Positions 33,591 through 43,266 of a stretch of 55,711 nucleotides of DNA are shown in pieces. Each line of letters begins with the position of its first letter. Position 1 is the first letter of the stretch. The notes beneath the pieces are model-generated. The model had not been told where the DNA came from. It saw only the letters and a program-made list of their open reading frames with translations, and made no database searches. Position numbers and translations under genes: made by a program. The stretch comes from Bacillota bacterium (lineage in GTDB: Bacteria; Planctomycetota; UBA8108; UBA1146), in the NCBI GenBank assembly GCA_003973385.1, contig QNYK01000044.1, positions 1 through 55,711 on the forward strand, read 5' to 3'.

Positions 33591-35681
33591 TCAAAGAGAG
33601 GTTCTCCGGCCCCTGAAATCGGGTCTCAGCACCCTGTCGAAGAACTCCCACTGGGTGCTCCCGGCTCCGCGCCCGAGACCGTGACCGTTGTTGGGGAAGA
33701 AGCGACTCTCGTAAGGTGCTCCACCCTTGTCGAGAGCGTCGATCAACTGGAATGCATTATTGGGGTGCACATTGTCATCGACCATTCCGTGCATGATCAA
33801 CAGGTGCCCTCCCGCCTCCTTGTAGTTTTCGACGTAATCCTTGCGAGTGGCGCGCCCGATGTCGTAGCCATCCGGGTTGAGCTGGGGAGTGCTCATGTAG
33901 CGTTCGGTGTAGATGGTGTCGTAGTGGCGCCAGTCCGTGACTCCCGATCCGATGACCGCTGCAGTGTAGACATCTGGATGTTTCAGAATTCCCATCGCTG
34001 ACATGTATCCACCGTAGGAAAACCCGACGATTCCAACGCGCGAACCGTCAACATAGGGGCGCTCGCGCAACATCCGGATCGCATCGGCATGATCCTGGAT
34101 GTCGATGTCTCCCAGGCGCAGGTAGGCCGCACCGAGGAACGCCTTGCCTCGATTTCCAGTGCCACGATTATTGACCTTGACCACCAGGTACCCACGATTG
34201 TTCTCTGAACGAGGGTTTGGGGCGTAGCGCGCCGAGATCTCATTGGATCCCGGGCCACCATAGAGGGAATTGATGATGGCGTACTGCTGGGTCGGATCGA
34301 AGTCTTTCGGTTTGTAGAGGATGCCATAGATGTCGTATTGATCATCGCTGGAGCGAAAGCTGAACATCTCTGCGATGTTGGCAGCCGCGGCTGGATCAGA
34401 CTCGGCCAGTTTTGCGACCAGTCTTCCATCGGTGCTGTAGATGGCCGTGGAAGGAGGCGTGTTGACCTCTTCGTACTGGGCGACGAGCCACTTCTTATCG
34501 GGAGACAGATGGAAAGTTGAGTGATGGAAGTCAAGGGTCGTGACCCTGCGGAGGTTTTCCCCATCGAGGTCGGCGATGTGGTACTGCATGTAGTAGGGGT
34601 TTTTTGGCGAGCTGTATGCGCGAAAACCGATCTGCCCCTGCTCCTCGTCAACGAAGTCGATGCCAGCGGTCTGGAAATCTCCACTCGAGATGCTGTTGAG
34701 CAACTCGCCATCTAGATTGCGTAGTTCGTAGTGGCTGAAGCCGCTGCGCTCGCTGGTCCAGATGAAGCGCTGGTTGTCGGCCAGGTATCTCATGCTGGGA
34801 CTGTTGCTCTGCCAGGTCTCCTGTTGCTCTTCGACCACGACTCGACAGGCACCGGTATCGAGATCGATCGCCATCACCTTGAGGTGCTGTTGCAGTCGAT
34901 CGGTCCAGTTGACCAGCATCACGGCTCCATCGGGAGAGGTCCGGATGTTGTAGATGTATTCCTCGGAGCCACCTCCGACATCGATGTGTGTAACCTCCTG
35001 AGAAGCGAGGTCGTAGACCAGCAACTCGGCACCTGGATTCTTGGCGCCGGCCTTGGGGTACTTCTCCGGATAGTGAACGGTATTGAACTCTGACCAGCCG
35101 GTCACGAGGTGAAACGGTTCCACACCGCTATCGTCAAACCTGTAATAGAGCAACTTCTGCGAATCGGGCGTCCACCACATTGCTCGGTTTTGCCCCAGCT
35201 CTTCGCCGTAAACCCAGCTGGCTGTGCCATAGTGTATATCTTCATTTCCCGAGATGGTGACGGCGATCGACTCGCCGGATTCCTTTTCCTTGAGCACCAC
35301 ATTCCAGTTCTCGTAATGCGCTTCCCAGCGACCATTGGGGGAATCGACCTGGGTGTACTGACGACCCCGCGTGGGTCGACCGACATAGGTGCCTGTCTGG
35401 CCGCCACCACCGCCGCGTCCACGACGAGATCTGCGCCTTGGAGGCTCCTCGACATCCTCTGCTCGTCCAAGAACTTCACGCACTCCGGTCAACAGGTGGA
35501 ATCGATGGCGGGTTCCCAGGTTGGTGTAGGAAAGGAAGAGTCCATCCTCACTCCATTCGATGGCAGTGACGAGGCCGGCCCGCGGATCCGCATCATCGCT
35601 GCTTGCAGTGACGACATCGACGCTGAAAAGGGCCAGGATCATGGCCAGAACTAACCCCGGGAAGTTCGAGAGGGAACGCAT
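33591..35681 (-). CDS. S9-family dipeptidyl peptidase IV-like serine peptidase
   Basis: 696 aa from ATG 35681 with AAGGAG five bases upstream (the frame extends to 35870 without signal-like residues). After the signal peptide (LVLAMILALFSVDVVTA) and an odd Arg/Gly-rich insert (RRRSRRGRGGGGG) comes the DPPIV beta-propeller (NVVLKEKESGE, WTPDSQKLLYYRFDD), then the alpha/beta hydrolase. The catalytic residues are Ser in GFSYGGYMS, Asp in HGMVDDNVHP and His in NNGHGLGRG. YGGPGSNE and NNRGTGNRG are family landmarks. It removes X-Pro/X-Ala dipeptides from peptides, probably in the periplasm or at the surface. A divergent X-Pro peptidase lies next door. Confidence 0.93.
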   Translation of the reverse strand: MRSLSNFPGLVLAMILALFSVDVVTASSDDADPRAGLVTAIEWSEDGLFLSYTNLGTRHRFHLLTGVREVLGRAEDVEEPPRRRSRRGRGGGGGQTGTYVGRPTRGRQYTQVDSPNGRWEAHYENWNVVLKEKESGESIAVTISGNEDIHYGTASWVYGEELGQNRAMWWTPDSQKLLYYRFDDSGVEPFHLVTGWSEFNTVHYPEKYPKAGAKNPGAELLVYDLASQEVTHIDVGGGSEEYIYNIRTSPDGAVMLVNWTDRLQQHLKVMAIDLDTGACRVVVEEQQETWQSNSPSMRYLADNQRFIWTSERSGFSHYELRNLDGELLNSISSGDFQTAGIDFVDEEQGQIGFRAYSSPKNPYYMQYHIADLDGENLRRVTTLDFHHSTFHLSPDKKWLVAQYEEVNTPPSTAIYSTDGRLVAKLAESDPAAAANIAEMFSFRSSDDQYDIYGILYKPKDFDPTQQYAIINSLYGGPGSNEISARYAPNPRSENNRGYLVVKVNNRGTGNRGKAFLGAAYLRLGDIDIQDHADAIRMLRERPYVDGSRVGIVGFSYGGYMSAMGILKHPDVYTAAVIGSGVTDWRHYDTIYTERYMSTPQLNPDGYDIGRATRKDYVENYKEAGGHLLIMHGMVDDNVHPNNAFQLIDALDKGGAPYESRFFPNNGHGLGRGAGSTQWEFFDRVLRPDFRGRRTSL

Positions 35682-36010
35682 CGAGGACTCCTTTGGTGCT
35701 GGTGTACTTTGCCTGGATTTCGGTTTGAGCAAGCGGTGATGGTCGACCGAGATGGAGCCAGCGTCAAGTACAGGCAGGCGACATCGCCGGAAGCGGTTCC
35801 AGATCCATTTCGATCCCGATGTCGCGCCATGCGAAGCGATCACCTCGGGATCGTGTCGATGACCATACAAATGGCGATTTCTCTGCGGGTGACCTGTATT
35901 GCATCGCCTGGCCCGGGGCCCAACTATATGGATCTTCGACCCCCCTCACCGAACCGGGCGTCATGGCGGGGTGATCATTACCAGGGGTCGTGGATCAGGG
36001 AGTTCGCAAC
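35682..36010. other. Intergenic region between divergent peptidase genes
   Basis: 329 bp without a credible gene. It must contain the promoters of both peptidases. Open frames here are in-frame extensions of the two genes and lack protein-like composition. I see no palindrome or riboswitch. Confidence 0.4.
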
Positions 36011-37903
36011 ATGGTTTCGTTTTTCATCCAGGCGCTGGCGACTCTTTGCATGCTGGCCCTGCTCGGGTGTCAGTCCAGCGCAGCGCATCGGCTTCCCCTG
36101 GCCGCGAATCCGCATCAGTCGCAACAGGCGAGACCCGCGCGAGCGGTGTTCGTCGATGGCCAGGCCCAGATCGTCGAGGAGTTCACTGACGCAGAGCAGT
36201 GGATCCAGCACGATCTGTGGGTCGAAACCACCTTCGATACCGATGGGGATGGCAAGCTCGACCGCATGCATGTCGATGTCACCCGACAGCGCCAGACCAG
36301 GACGGAAGGTCTCAAGGTCCCGGTGATCTACGAGTCCAGCCCTTACTTCTCTGGAACCGGTGCCAATGATGCGAAGTACTCGTGGGACCCACGCCAGGAG
36401 GTCGGTCAGACGCCGCCGATGCACGAATCTCCGCCACCGATGGAACATCAGAGCAAGCGTCCGCTGATGTCCGAGCGTCAGATCGAGCGCTGGGTACCGC
36501 GAGGTTTCGCCGTGGTGCACTCGGCGTCTCCGGGTACTGGCCTTTCGCAGGGTTGCCCGACGGTCGGCGGTGACAACGAGTCGTTGGGCCCCAAAGCGGT
36601 CATCGACTGGCTCAACGGTCGCGCCAGCGGCTTCACGACTCCCCATGGCGACGAAGAAGTGGTCGCTTCCTGGTGTACCGGGAAAGTGGGTATGACCGGC
36701 ACTTCCTACGACGGCACGATTCCCATCGCTGCTGCGACCACGGGCGTTGAGGGGCTGGAGGTGATCATCCCCATCGCACCCAACACGTCTTACTATCACT
36801 ATTACCGTTCGCACGGTCTGGTTCGGCATCCGGGTGGCTACATCGGCGAGGACATCGATGTTCTGTACGACTGGATCAATAGTGGAGATCCCGAGCGACG
36901 TGAGTACTGCGATTGCAATGTGCGAGATGAAGAGATGCTGGTCGGTTTTGATCGCAAAACGGGGGATTACAACGAGTTCTGGGCCGGAAGAGATTACATC
37001 CACGATCTCGGGCCGATGCGAGCCGCGATGTTGATGGCGCATGGCTTCAATGACTGGAATGTGATGCCGGAGCACAGCTGGCGTATCTACAACGCCGTTC
37101 GCGCGATGGGCATCCCCGCGCAGATTTACTACCACCAGGGTGGACACGGTGGCAGACCGCCGCTGGAGATGATGAATCGCTGGTTCAGTCGCTATCTCTA
37201 CGGCGTGAAAAACGGTGTCGAGAGCGGCCCCAAGGCATGGATTGTTCGTGAAGATGACGAGCGCAGCGAGCCCACTGCTTATGCCGATTTTCCAAATCCA
37301 AAGGCGAAGCCTGTCCCTCTGCATCCTCGTACCAGGAAGGGGCGACCTGGTACGCTGTCGCTCTCGAGCCGTGGCAAACAGGGTGTCGCAACGCTCATCG
37401 ATGATGCATCTGTGAGCGGCGAGGAACTGGCCAGAGCAAGGCTGTCGGAGCATCGGCTGCTGTTCACGACGCCCGAGTTGCGTGCGCCACTTCACCTGTC
37501 TGGACTTGCCCGCCTCAACATCCGTCTCGCCAGTAGCAAACCGGCGGCAAATCTCTCCGTCTGGTTGGTTTCGCTGCCGTGGGATGAATCGACTCGAAAG
37601 ATCACCAGCAACATCGTCACCCGAGGTTGGGCCGATCCGCAGAATCATGAATCGTTGACCGAGAGCGAGCCGCTCGAACCGGGCAAGTTTTACGAGTTGA
37701 GTTTTGAATTGCAACCGGACGATCAGATCATCCCGGTCGGGCAACGCCTCGGGTTGATGATCTTCTCGAGCGACCGGGATTTCACGCTGTGGCCCGAGCC
37801 GGGCACCGAGTTGAGCGTCGACCTCGATGCCACTTCGCTCGAACTGCCGATCGTCGGGGGAAAATCAGCGTTCAGGAGAGCCGTCAGGGCAGGGCGGAGG
37901 TAG
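36011..37903 (+). CDS. X-Pro dipeptidyl-peptidase (S15/CocE family) lipoprotein
   Basis: 630 aa from ATG 36011, AGGGAG nine bases before; a GTG at 35990 is a weaker option. The lipobox LALLGC at residues ~14-19 predicts lipidation at Cys. The hydrolase core has WVETTFDTDGDGKLDR, VIYESSPYF, GFAVVHSASPGTGLSQGC and the nucleophile Ser in GMTGTSYDGTIPIA; the acid is in AHGFNDWNV and the His in QGGHGGRP. The C-terminal jelly-roll (LHLSGLARLNIRLASS, VTRGWADPQN, PVGQRLGLMIFSSD) is typical of PepX/CocE. It probably cleaves X-Pro dipeptides in the envelope, complementing the divergent DPPIV. Confidence 0.93.
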   Translation: MVSFFIQALATLCMLALLGCQSSAAHRLPLAANPHQSQQARPARAVFVDGQAQIVEEFTDAEQWIQHDLWVETTFDTDGDGKLDRMHVDVTRQRQTRTEGLKVPVIYESSPYFSGTGANDAKYSWDPRQEVGQTPPMHESPPPMEHQSKRPLMSERQIERWVPRGFAVVHSASPGTGLSQGCPTVGGDNESLGPKAVIDWLNGRASGFTTPHGDEEVVASWCTGKVGMTGTSYDGTIPIAAATTGVEGLEVIIPIAPNTSYYHYYRSHGLVRHPGGYIGEDIDVLYDWINSGDPERREYCDCNVRDEEMLVGFDRKTGDYNEFWAGRDYIHDLGPMRAAMLMAHGFNDWNVMPEHSWRIYNAVRAMGIPAQIYYHQGGHGGRPPLEMMNRWFSRYLYGVKNGVESGPKAWIVREDDERSEPTAYADFPNPKAKPVPLHPRTRKGRPGTLSLSSRGKQGVATLIDDASVSGEELARARLSEHRLLFTTPELRAPLHLSGLARLNIRLASSKPAANLSVWLVSLPWDESTRKITSNIVTRGWADPQNHESLTESEPLEPGKFYELSFELQPDDQIIPVGQRLGLMIFSSDRDFTLWPEPGTELSVDLDATSLELPIVGGKSAFRRAVRAGRR

Positions 37904-37941
37904 GGTCCGGGATTGAGTCGAGGCGGCGGACAGGTGACAAT
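37901..37941 (+). repeat. Dispersed 41-bp element, copy 1
   Basis: TAGGGTCCGGGATTGA at its left and GGACAGGTGACAAT at its right recur at 47662-47702 with about ten differences and no gaps. It follows immediately after the peptidase stop codon. The origin is unknown. Confidence 0.45.
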
Positions 37942-37973
37942 CACCACCCTCATTACTCATTAAGGAGCGATTC

Positions 37974-39668
37974 ATGGCCAGGAGAACCCGGGCGAAGACC
38001 GTTTCAGGCCTGACCACTGTACTGATGACGGTATTGACCTTCTCCGTTCTTGTCGCGGACACGCCGAAGCCACTGCCCGATCCCGATGGCAGGCCCGCGA
38101 ACATGGCCAAGCCGGTCCAGGTGTTCATTCTGCTGGGTCAGTCCAACATGCTGGGCTTTGGAAAGATCGGTGCCGCTGACAAGGCGGGCTCCCTGACGCA
38201 CGCGGTCAAGGAGAAAGGCAAGTACCCCTACCTCGTCGACGACGCTGGCAACTGGACCGTGCGCAAGGACGTTCGCAACGCGCGCGTCATGGGGAGCGGC
38301 ACCGGCAACATGAGGGCCTTCAACAACGAGTGGATGACCATCACGAACAGCAACATCGGCCCCGAGATCGGCATCGGGCATCACGTGGGGCAGGTCACCG
38401 ACGCGCCGGTGCTGATCCTCAAGAGTTGCATCGGCAACCGCAGTCTCGGCTGGGACCTGCTGCCGCCTGGCTCCAAACAGTTCGAACAAGACGGCATGAT
38501 CTATGCCGGGTACAAGGATTCGCCTGACAAGTGGAAGAAGGGCGAAACGCCCGAGCCGATCGGATGGTACGCCGGCATGCAGTACGACGGCGATATTGCC
38601 AACGCGAAGAGGGTGCTGGCTGAGCTGGACAGGTATTACCCAGGTGCGAAGAAGTACGAGGTTGCGGGATTCTTCTGGTGGCAGGGCGACAAGGATCGCT
38701 ACAACGCCGTACATGCCAGCCGCTACGAGCAGAATCTGGTCCAGTTGATCGAGCAGCTGCGTAGAGATTTCGGGGCGCCGAACGCGAAATTCGTCTGTGC
38801 CACTCTCGGTCAGACCGGCAAAGGCGCCGGTGGCGCGGAAGGGCAGATCCTCGATGCCCAGCTCGCGGTCGACGGGAGGACGGGCAAGTACAGGCAGTTC
38901 AAGGGCAACGTCGCCACCGTGTACAGCGAGCCTCTCTGTCATGGAGGAGCATCCAACAGCCACTACGGTGGCAACGCCGAGACCTACATGGACATCGGTG
39001 AGGCGATGGGTCGGGCGATGGCCGAACTGTTGGGCACCAAGAGTATCGGCTTCAAGAAACTCAAGCCCTACCTGGATGATGTCACGACCCCGGCTTATCA
39101 AGCGCTCAAGAAAAAAGATTATGTGGCAGCCTATGTGTGTCTCCAGCAGCTGGAGACACAGCTCGCCGAGGACGATGCAACCGGGGTTGGCAGCGAGATC
39201 GCCGAGAACCGAGCGCTCGTTTTTGGCGTCGTCGAGGCCGAGTTGATGGGCGATCTGAGATCTGCGGTCACGGATGTCACTGCGCTGAAGAAGTTCGGTG
39301 ATGTGTACGCTCTGAGTCTCATCCTTCCTGAGCTACAAAAGAAGTACGCTGGAATCGATATCTACGACTCGGCAGCGGGCGATCTGGCACAGCAACTCAA
39401 GTCCTCGGAGACCAGAACGGATATCGCAGCGGGCAAGAAGTTCTATCGATACATCGAGAATCTGATGAAGTTCGAGGCGAAATCGAAGCAGCCACGTGAC
39501 GATCGCACGGTGAAATCGATCCAGAAGTCTCTGGCCAGGATCGCCGACAAACACCCGGATTCCATCTACGGAAAAGCGGCCGCTCTCGCTGCAGAAGAAC
39601 TTGGAAACAGCGAGAAATCTGTTGCCAGGCCGAGAGACTATGTTCGCAGTGCGGCAGCGCAACCATAG
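37974..39668 (+). CDS. SGNH-hydrolase, sialate O-acetylesterase-like (SASA domain)
   Basis: 564 aa, ideal TAAGGAG ribosome site. A signal peptide covers ~10-29. Residues ~46-350 are a SASA/DUF303 esterase domain: VFILLGQSNMLGFG (nucleophile Ser in block I), GPEIGIGHHVG, VLILKSCIGNRSLGWDL, FFWWQGDKD and the C-terminal SNSHYGGNAETY (Asn/His block). Family members remove acetyl or other esters from sugars. The ~200-residue C-terminal region (residues ~355-564) is helical, with TPR-like content (AYVCLQQLETQLAEDD, KKFYRYIENLMK), and does not belong to the esterase. A role in de-esterifying polysaccharides outside the membrane is likely. It is 70 bp downstream of the S15 peptidase. Confidence 0.88.
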   Translation: MARRTRAKTVSGLTTVLMTVLTFSVLVADTPKPLPDPDGRPANMAKPVQVFILLGQSNMLGFGKIGAADKAGSLTHAVKEKGKYPYLVDDAGNWTVRKDVRNARVMGSGTGNMRAFNNEWMTITNSNIGPEIGIGHHVGQVTDAPVLILKSCIGNRSLGWDLLPPGSKQFEQDGMIYAGYKDSPDKWKKGETPEPIGWYAGMQYDGDIANAKRVLAELDRYYPGAKKYEVAGFFWWQGDKDRYNAVHASRYEQNLVQLIEQLRRDFGAPNAKFVCATLGQTGKGAGGAEGQILDAQLAVDGRTGKYRQFKGNVATVYSEPLCHGGASNSHYGGNAETYMDIGEAMGRAMAELLGTKSIGFKKLKPYLDDVTTPAYQALKKKDYVAAYVCLQQLETQLAEDDATGVGSEIAENRALVFGVVEAELMGDLRSAVTDVTALKKFGDVYALSLILPELQKKYAGIDIYDSAAGDLAQQLKSSETRTDIAAGKKFYRYIENLMKFEAKSKQPRDDRTVKSIQKSLARIADKHPDSIYGKAAALAAEELGNSEKSVARPRDYVRSAAAQP

Positions 39669-39674
39669 CGTTGC

Positions 39675-39701
39675 AAGTCGCCATCGTGAGCCTTGCGACT
39701 T
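39675..39701 (+). terminator. Possible hairpin terminator
   Basis: AAGTCGC and GCGACTT form a 7-bp stem around a 13-base loop just after the esterase stop. There is no T-run, so rho-independent termination is doubtful. Confidence 0.3.
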
Positions 39702-39802
39702 CTACCCGTCGAAGGTAACTGCCCGACTCTTCAGGTAAGCTGCAACTGGGGGGATCTCATGGCCAAGGACAGCGAAGGACGAAACTCCCTTAGAAGGAAT
39801 CC

Positions 39803-40114
39803 ATGAACAAGGAGAGCTCGGCTGAACTCTACCTGAGCATCGGTGCCGCCATGGGCTTGTTCACTTCGCTCGTTTTCATTCTCCTTTACGGAGATGGATT
39901 TCTGAGGGACGTACCGCTGTGGTTCAATACCATCACATACCCGGGTTGGGTGGTTGGCTACGAATTCTACGGGCAATGCAAGTCCTCTGGAATGAGCCAC
40001 CAATTCGCTCGCTATGCATCGATGGCCTCGGGGACAGCGGCGATGTGGTTTGCTGGAGCGATACTCGGTGGCTGTACATACGGAGTGGTCCAACTCTTGA
40101 GCAAGCGGCTGTAG
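39803..40114 (+). CDS. Small membrane protein
   Basis: 103 aa; an AGAAGGA ribosome site precedes ATG 39803. Two to three hydrophobic segments are visible (LSIGAAMGLFTSLVFILLY; MASGTAAMWFAGAILGGCTYGVV). No family is recognised. It lies 71 bp upstream of another small membrane protein, and the two probably form a unit. The function is unknown. Confidence 0.65.
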   Translation: MNKESSAELYLSIGAAMGLFTSLVFILLYGDGFLRDVPLWFNTITYPGWVVGYEFYGQCKSSGMSHQFARYASMASGTAAMWFAGAILGGCTYGVVQLLSKRL

Positions 40115-40185
40115 CCGTGCTACTTGCCACAACAAATCGAACACCGCCACTGCGATGGATAACAGGACGAAAAGGAGGCTCTATC

Positions 40186-40392
40186 TTGAACGAATCCAAC
40201 GAGCGATGGCAGCGCAAGGACGCGCTCATGGGGTTGCTTTTTTTCTCGGTCGGGGCGCTGGCGATTGTTTACGCGGTTCTAGCGATGCGAAACGACATGC
40301 CGGGCTTCCTGTGGGGGACCGCCTGGATCTTTGGACCGATCTGTCTGCTCATCGGTGGCAACGCAATTCTCCGCAGCCTTCTCGCCAAGTGA
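40186..40392 (+). CDS. Small two-helix membrane protein (TTG start)
   Basis: 68 aa. AAAGGAGG lies seven bases before TTG 40186, making that the start; the frame opens at 39919 but the upstream residues overlap the previous gene. A charged N-terminus (NESNERWQRKD) is followed by two helices (MGLLFFSVGALAIVYAVLAM; GFLWGTAWIFGPICLLIGG). It is similar in style to other short inner-membrane proteins. No function can be assigned. Confidence 0.6.
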   Translation: MNESNERWQRKDALMGLLFFSVGALAIVYAVLAMRNDMPGFLWGTAWIFGPICLLIGGNAILRSLLAK

Positions 40393-40435
40393 CCCTGGTG
40401 GCCTCGGATGTGGTTGGAACTCCTCCGGAGCTCAT

Positions 40436-41512
40436 CTATAACTTCCACATCGCCCCTCGTGGAGTCAGACCGGCATCTGGCGGCACATCATCGCCCCCAA
40501 ATCCTCCCAGGAGAAAAAGGTGCTGACCGTCCGAGGCTGCCTGACCGTGATCCATCGGACTCTCCGGCTGCACTCCTCTGGCTTGCAAAAGGGTCCAGGC
40601 CTCCGCTTGTGGCCGGTACACCCAGGTCTGCGGTGAATACCCTCCTAATGTCTCCCAGGAGGCGTGGAACCCGAACAACACAAGACCGCCCAGCCGCTCA
40701 ACCGAGCGCAGGAACCCGTGGCCCATTTCCTGAGGCTCTTGGTTGGTCTGCGCGAGGCTCCAACTTCGGGCGTGGGCGTCGAAGTGCCACGTCTCATCGG
40801 GGAGCCCCGGTCCCAAGGAAGATCCACGCATCACGATGATGCCGGAGAGGGAATCGCGAGCCATCTGAACGTGGTCGCGTGCTTGAGGATGAGGGGCAGT
40901 TTTCGTTGCGGCAGGCTGGTTCCATTCCAGGGTGTTCAGGTTCAGCAGCCAGGTGTCGTGGAGACGCTTCTGGTCCGTCCCTCGTCCGCCGAAAATGATC
41001 ACCTGGTCGGTGACCGGGCTATAAATCATGCCGTGTTGAGACCGAGGCGGTGGGTTCCCCGATGTATCCAAACGCTCCCACCGGGAAGTGGAACCGTCAA
41101 AGGCCCAGGTGTCGGCGAAGTCGCGATCGAGGTCTGTTCCCCCGAAAAGAATCGTCCGTTCCCGAGCCGAATCCCAAACCATCGCGTGCGAGGTGCGAGC
41201 ACCTGGATTCAGCTGGGATGCATCGGTGACCAAGCGCCACGCATCGGACCCCGGAAACCATTCCCAGGTCTCCGGCAGCATCTGCCAGTTTCTATTTTGC
41301 CCCCCATGGAGAAGCAAGACCCCCCGCGTCGGCTCCCAGACCATCGCCGACCCCACATGGGGTCCCTCGGTCTTTACATCGAGCGATTCCCATCGGATTC
41401 GATCGGGACTCGCACAACCGAGGAGGCCAATGAAAAGGAGAAGAAACAACCACCCCTGCCATCGCGTCCGGCGGGCGATTCTCGGCGGATCGGGGTACCC
41501 TATCTTGCACAT
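40436..41512 (-). CDS. Kelch-repeat lipoprotein
   Basis: 358 aa from ATG 41512 (GAGAGAG purine run upstream; ATG 41536 is the alternative). The lipobox LLFIGLLGC puts the lipid-bearing Cys at about residue 34. Five or more Kelch units follow with the usual GG...W pattern: AMVWEPTRGVLLLHGG with TWEWFPGSDAW, MVWDSARERTILFGGTD with TWAFDGSTSRWERL, MIYSPVTDQVIIFGGRG with TWLLNLNTLEWNQP, TWHFDAHARSW, and TWVYRPQAEAWTLL ending LFLLGGFGGDD. It is a beta-propeller at the envelope with no catalytic signature. It is divergent from the M23 peptidase gene. Confidence 0.85.
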   Translation of the reverse strand: MCKIGYPDPPRIARRTRWQGWLFLLLFIGLLGCASPDRIRWESLDVKTEGPHVGSAMVWEPTRGVLLLHGGQNRNWQMLPETWEWFPGSDAWRLVTDASQLNPGARTSHAMVWDSARERTILFGGTDLDRDFADTWAFDGSTSRWERLDTSGNPPPRSQHGMIYSPVTDQVIIFGGRGTDQKRLHDTWLLNLNTLEWNQPAATKTAPHPQARDHVQMARDSLSGIIVMRGSSLGPGLPDETWHFDAHARSWSLAQTNQEPQEMGHGFLRSVERLGGLVLFGFHASWETLGGYSPQTWVYRPQAEAWTLLQARGVQPESPMDHGQAASDGQHLFLLGGFGGDDVPPDAGLTPRGAMWKL

Positions 41513-41690
41513 CTCTTTCGACTCTCTCTCTACCATGGATACCGCCGGGCCAGGTGCAGCGACGTTTCGTGCCGTACTCTCTAACGACGCCAGGCTCTGG
41601 AACGTCCTCTCACCTCGTCTTGACCCTAACCGGTCCACGGGATAGCCTACAACTCTTCGGGCATCCTCTAACGTCTTCGATGGACTTGAT

Positions 41691-43034
41691 ATGAAATCCT
41701 CGCTTCTCCCCCTCGTGATTCTCACGGTCTCTCTGGCGCTCCTGGTCGACGACGTCTCGGACCCGCACGCTGGAATTCCGATCCCCATGTCCGCGAAGGA
41801 ATTTCGACAACCGGTGGGTAATAGATGTTCCATTAATCAGGGAAACGGGGGCAGTTTTAGTCATACCGATGAACACAACCGTTACGCCTGGGACTACGAC
41901 ATACTAGTCGGAAAGCCGGTAGTAGCGGCGCGCGCCGGGGTCGTGGTCCGTGTCAGCATGGGCAGCAATATCGGTGGTGAGGATCGTGTGTTCCTTCCTG
42001 ATTGCAACTTGATTCAGATTGACCACGGTGACGGCATGTCCACGTCTTACGGACATCTGTCGAAGAACAGGAGCCTGGTCCGTTTGGGGGAGTTTGTCCT
42101 CCAAGGTGAGCTCCTCGGTTACAGTGGCCAGACTGGCCTAGCCGGTAGGCCACATCTCCACTACACGGTGATCGACTCGACGGGCAAAAGTGTCTCCTCC
42201 CGCTTTGTCGATTTCGAGAATCGCGACGGCATCCCGAGGAAAGGTGACACCGTTCCGGCCGCGCGGAAACCGGCGCTCTCGCAGAAGATCATCGAGTCCT
42301 ACAAGCGGTGTTTCCGAGCATGCGTGCGGGCAGATCGACTGGGTTTTCACGACTTCGGTTACGCATTCACGGGAGCGGTCCCCCAACTCAATGCGTATCA
42401 AGACTATTACTACGCCCGAGTCATCGCCAAGAAAAGAGCAGTGTACCGCGCTGTAGTCCTGCGCCACCTCGAACGGCTGACCGATGCCTCGAATCCAGGC
42501 GTGGCCGATTTCGAGCAAGCCGGTCGATACCTTTACTCTCTTTCCGGTTCAAAGGACAAGGAGATCAAGGCTGCACTTCGCGTCTTGCGGGAGACACGAA
42601 AGGCCTGGCAGAGCGAAGAAGCTACGCAGTGGATTGACGGCGACCGGGCCGTCCGCGCGTGGGTTGAGGGGATTGGTGCGGAGTGCCAAGAAGATCCGTC
42701 TGGAGCCGTCAAGAACTACTCGAGAGCACTCCGGTCAGCCGAGGGAGCGATCGAGCTCGTAGCCGCGAGCGGTCTACGCCGAATCATTGATGAGTTTCGT
42801 ATTATGTACCTCACGGATCTCGAGCGCCTACTCTATGAATCCAAAAAGGCGCTCGCCAAGGACAGAGCCAAAGTAAAGTCCGACGCCAAACTGGCCTGGA
42901 CGATCATGCGGGAGGTCATTGAGGCCTGGAACCGTTGGTTTCCTGACGACGAAGCCCCGGCACGCGATGCACTCGAACACGCTCGAAGCCTGCACGAACA
43001 GATCCTCACTAACCTCATGAATGCCGGGAAATAG
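41691..43034 (+). CDS. M23-family metallopeptidase with C-terminal helical domain
   Basis: 447 aa. A short signal peptide (LLPLVILTVSLALLV) leads into a lysostaphin/LytM-like domain (~residues 35-175): H62 and D68/D70 in EHNRYAWDYDI, a VAARAGVV strand, YGHL with H122, GYSGQTGLAGRPHLHY with H155/H157 as zinc ligand and catalytic His. M23 enzymes cut peptide crosslinks, usually in peptidoglycan. Residues ~195-447 are helical and charged with no match I recognise. Planctomycetes do have thin peptidoglycan, so a wall role is possible; extracellular bacteriolysis is the alternative. Confidence 0.87.
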   Translation: MKSSLLPLVILTVSLALLVDDVSDPHAGIPIPMSAKEFRQPVGNRCSINQGNGGSFSHTDEHNRYAWDYDILVGKPVVAARAGVVVRVSMGSNIGGEDRVFLPDCNLIQIDHGDGMSTSYGHLSKNRSLVRLGEFVLQGELLGYSGQTGLAGRPHLHYTVIDSTGKSVSSRFVDFENRDGIPRKGDTVPAARKPALSQKIIESYKRCFRACVRADRLGFHDFGYAFTGAVPQLNAYQDYYYARVIAKKRAVYRAVVLRHLERLTDASNPGVADFEQAGRYLYSLSGSKDKEIKAALRVLRETRKAWQSEEATQWIDGDRAVRAWVEGIGAECQEDPSGAVKNYSRALRSAEGAIELVAASGLRRIIDEFRIMYLTDLERLLYESKKALAKDRAKVKSDAKLAWTIMREVIEAWNRWFPDDEAPARDALEHARSLHEQILTNLMNAGK

Positions 43035-43266
43035 GGTTGCAGTCGTCGTCGACGGTATCGCTGCACAGCTTGCGGCAAGACTTTCAGGAGGAACACGAAC
43101 ACCACGTACCAGAGAATCCAGGCGCCGCGGACTCTGTTCCATCGAGTAGTCGAACTCCGGGAGGAATTTGGCTGGCATTGCAAAGGAACGCTTCACGTTT
43201 CGACTCGCTCTCTTCCATGGCGGTGCTTCTGCAGTGCGTCCGGCCTCAGCGACGAAGCGCTGTGTC

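Noticed and set aside
35978-37744. 588-codon minus-strand ORF
   Set aside because: It lies entirely antisense to the well-supported S15 peptidase gene, and its composition (Arg/His-rich) is not protein-like.
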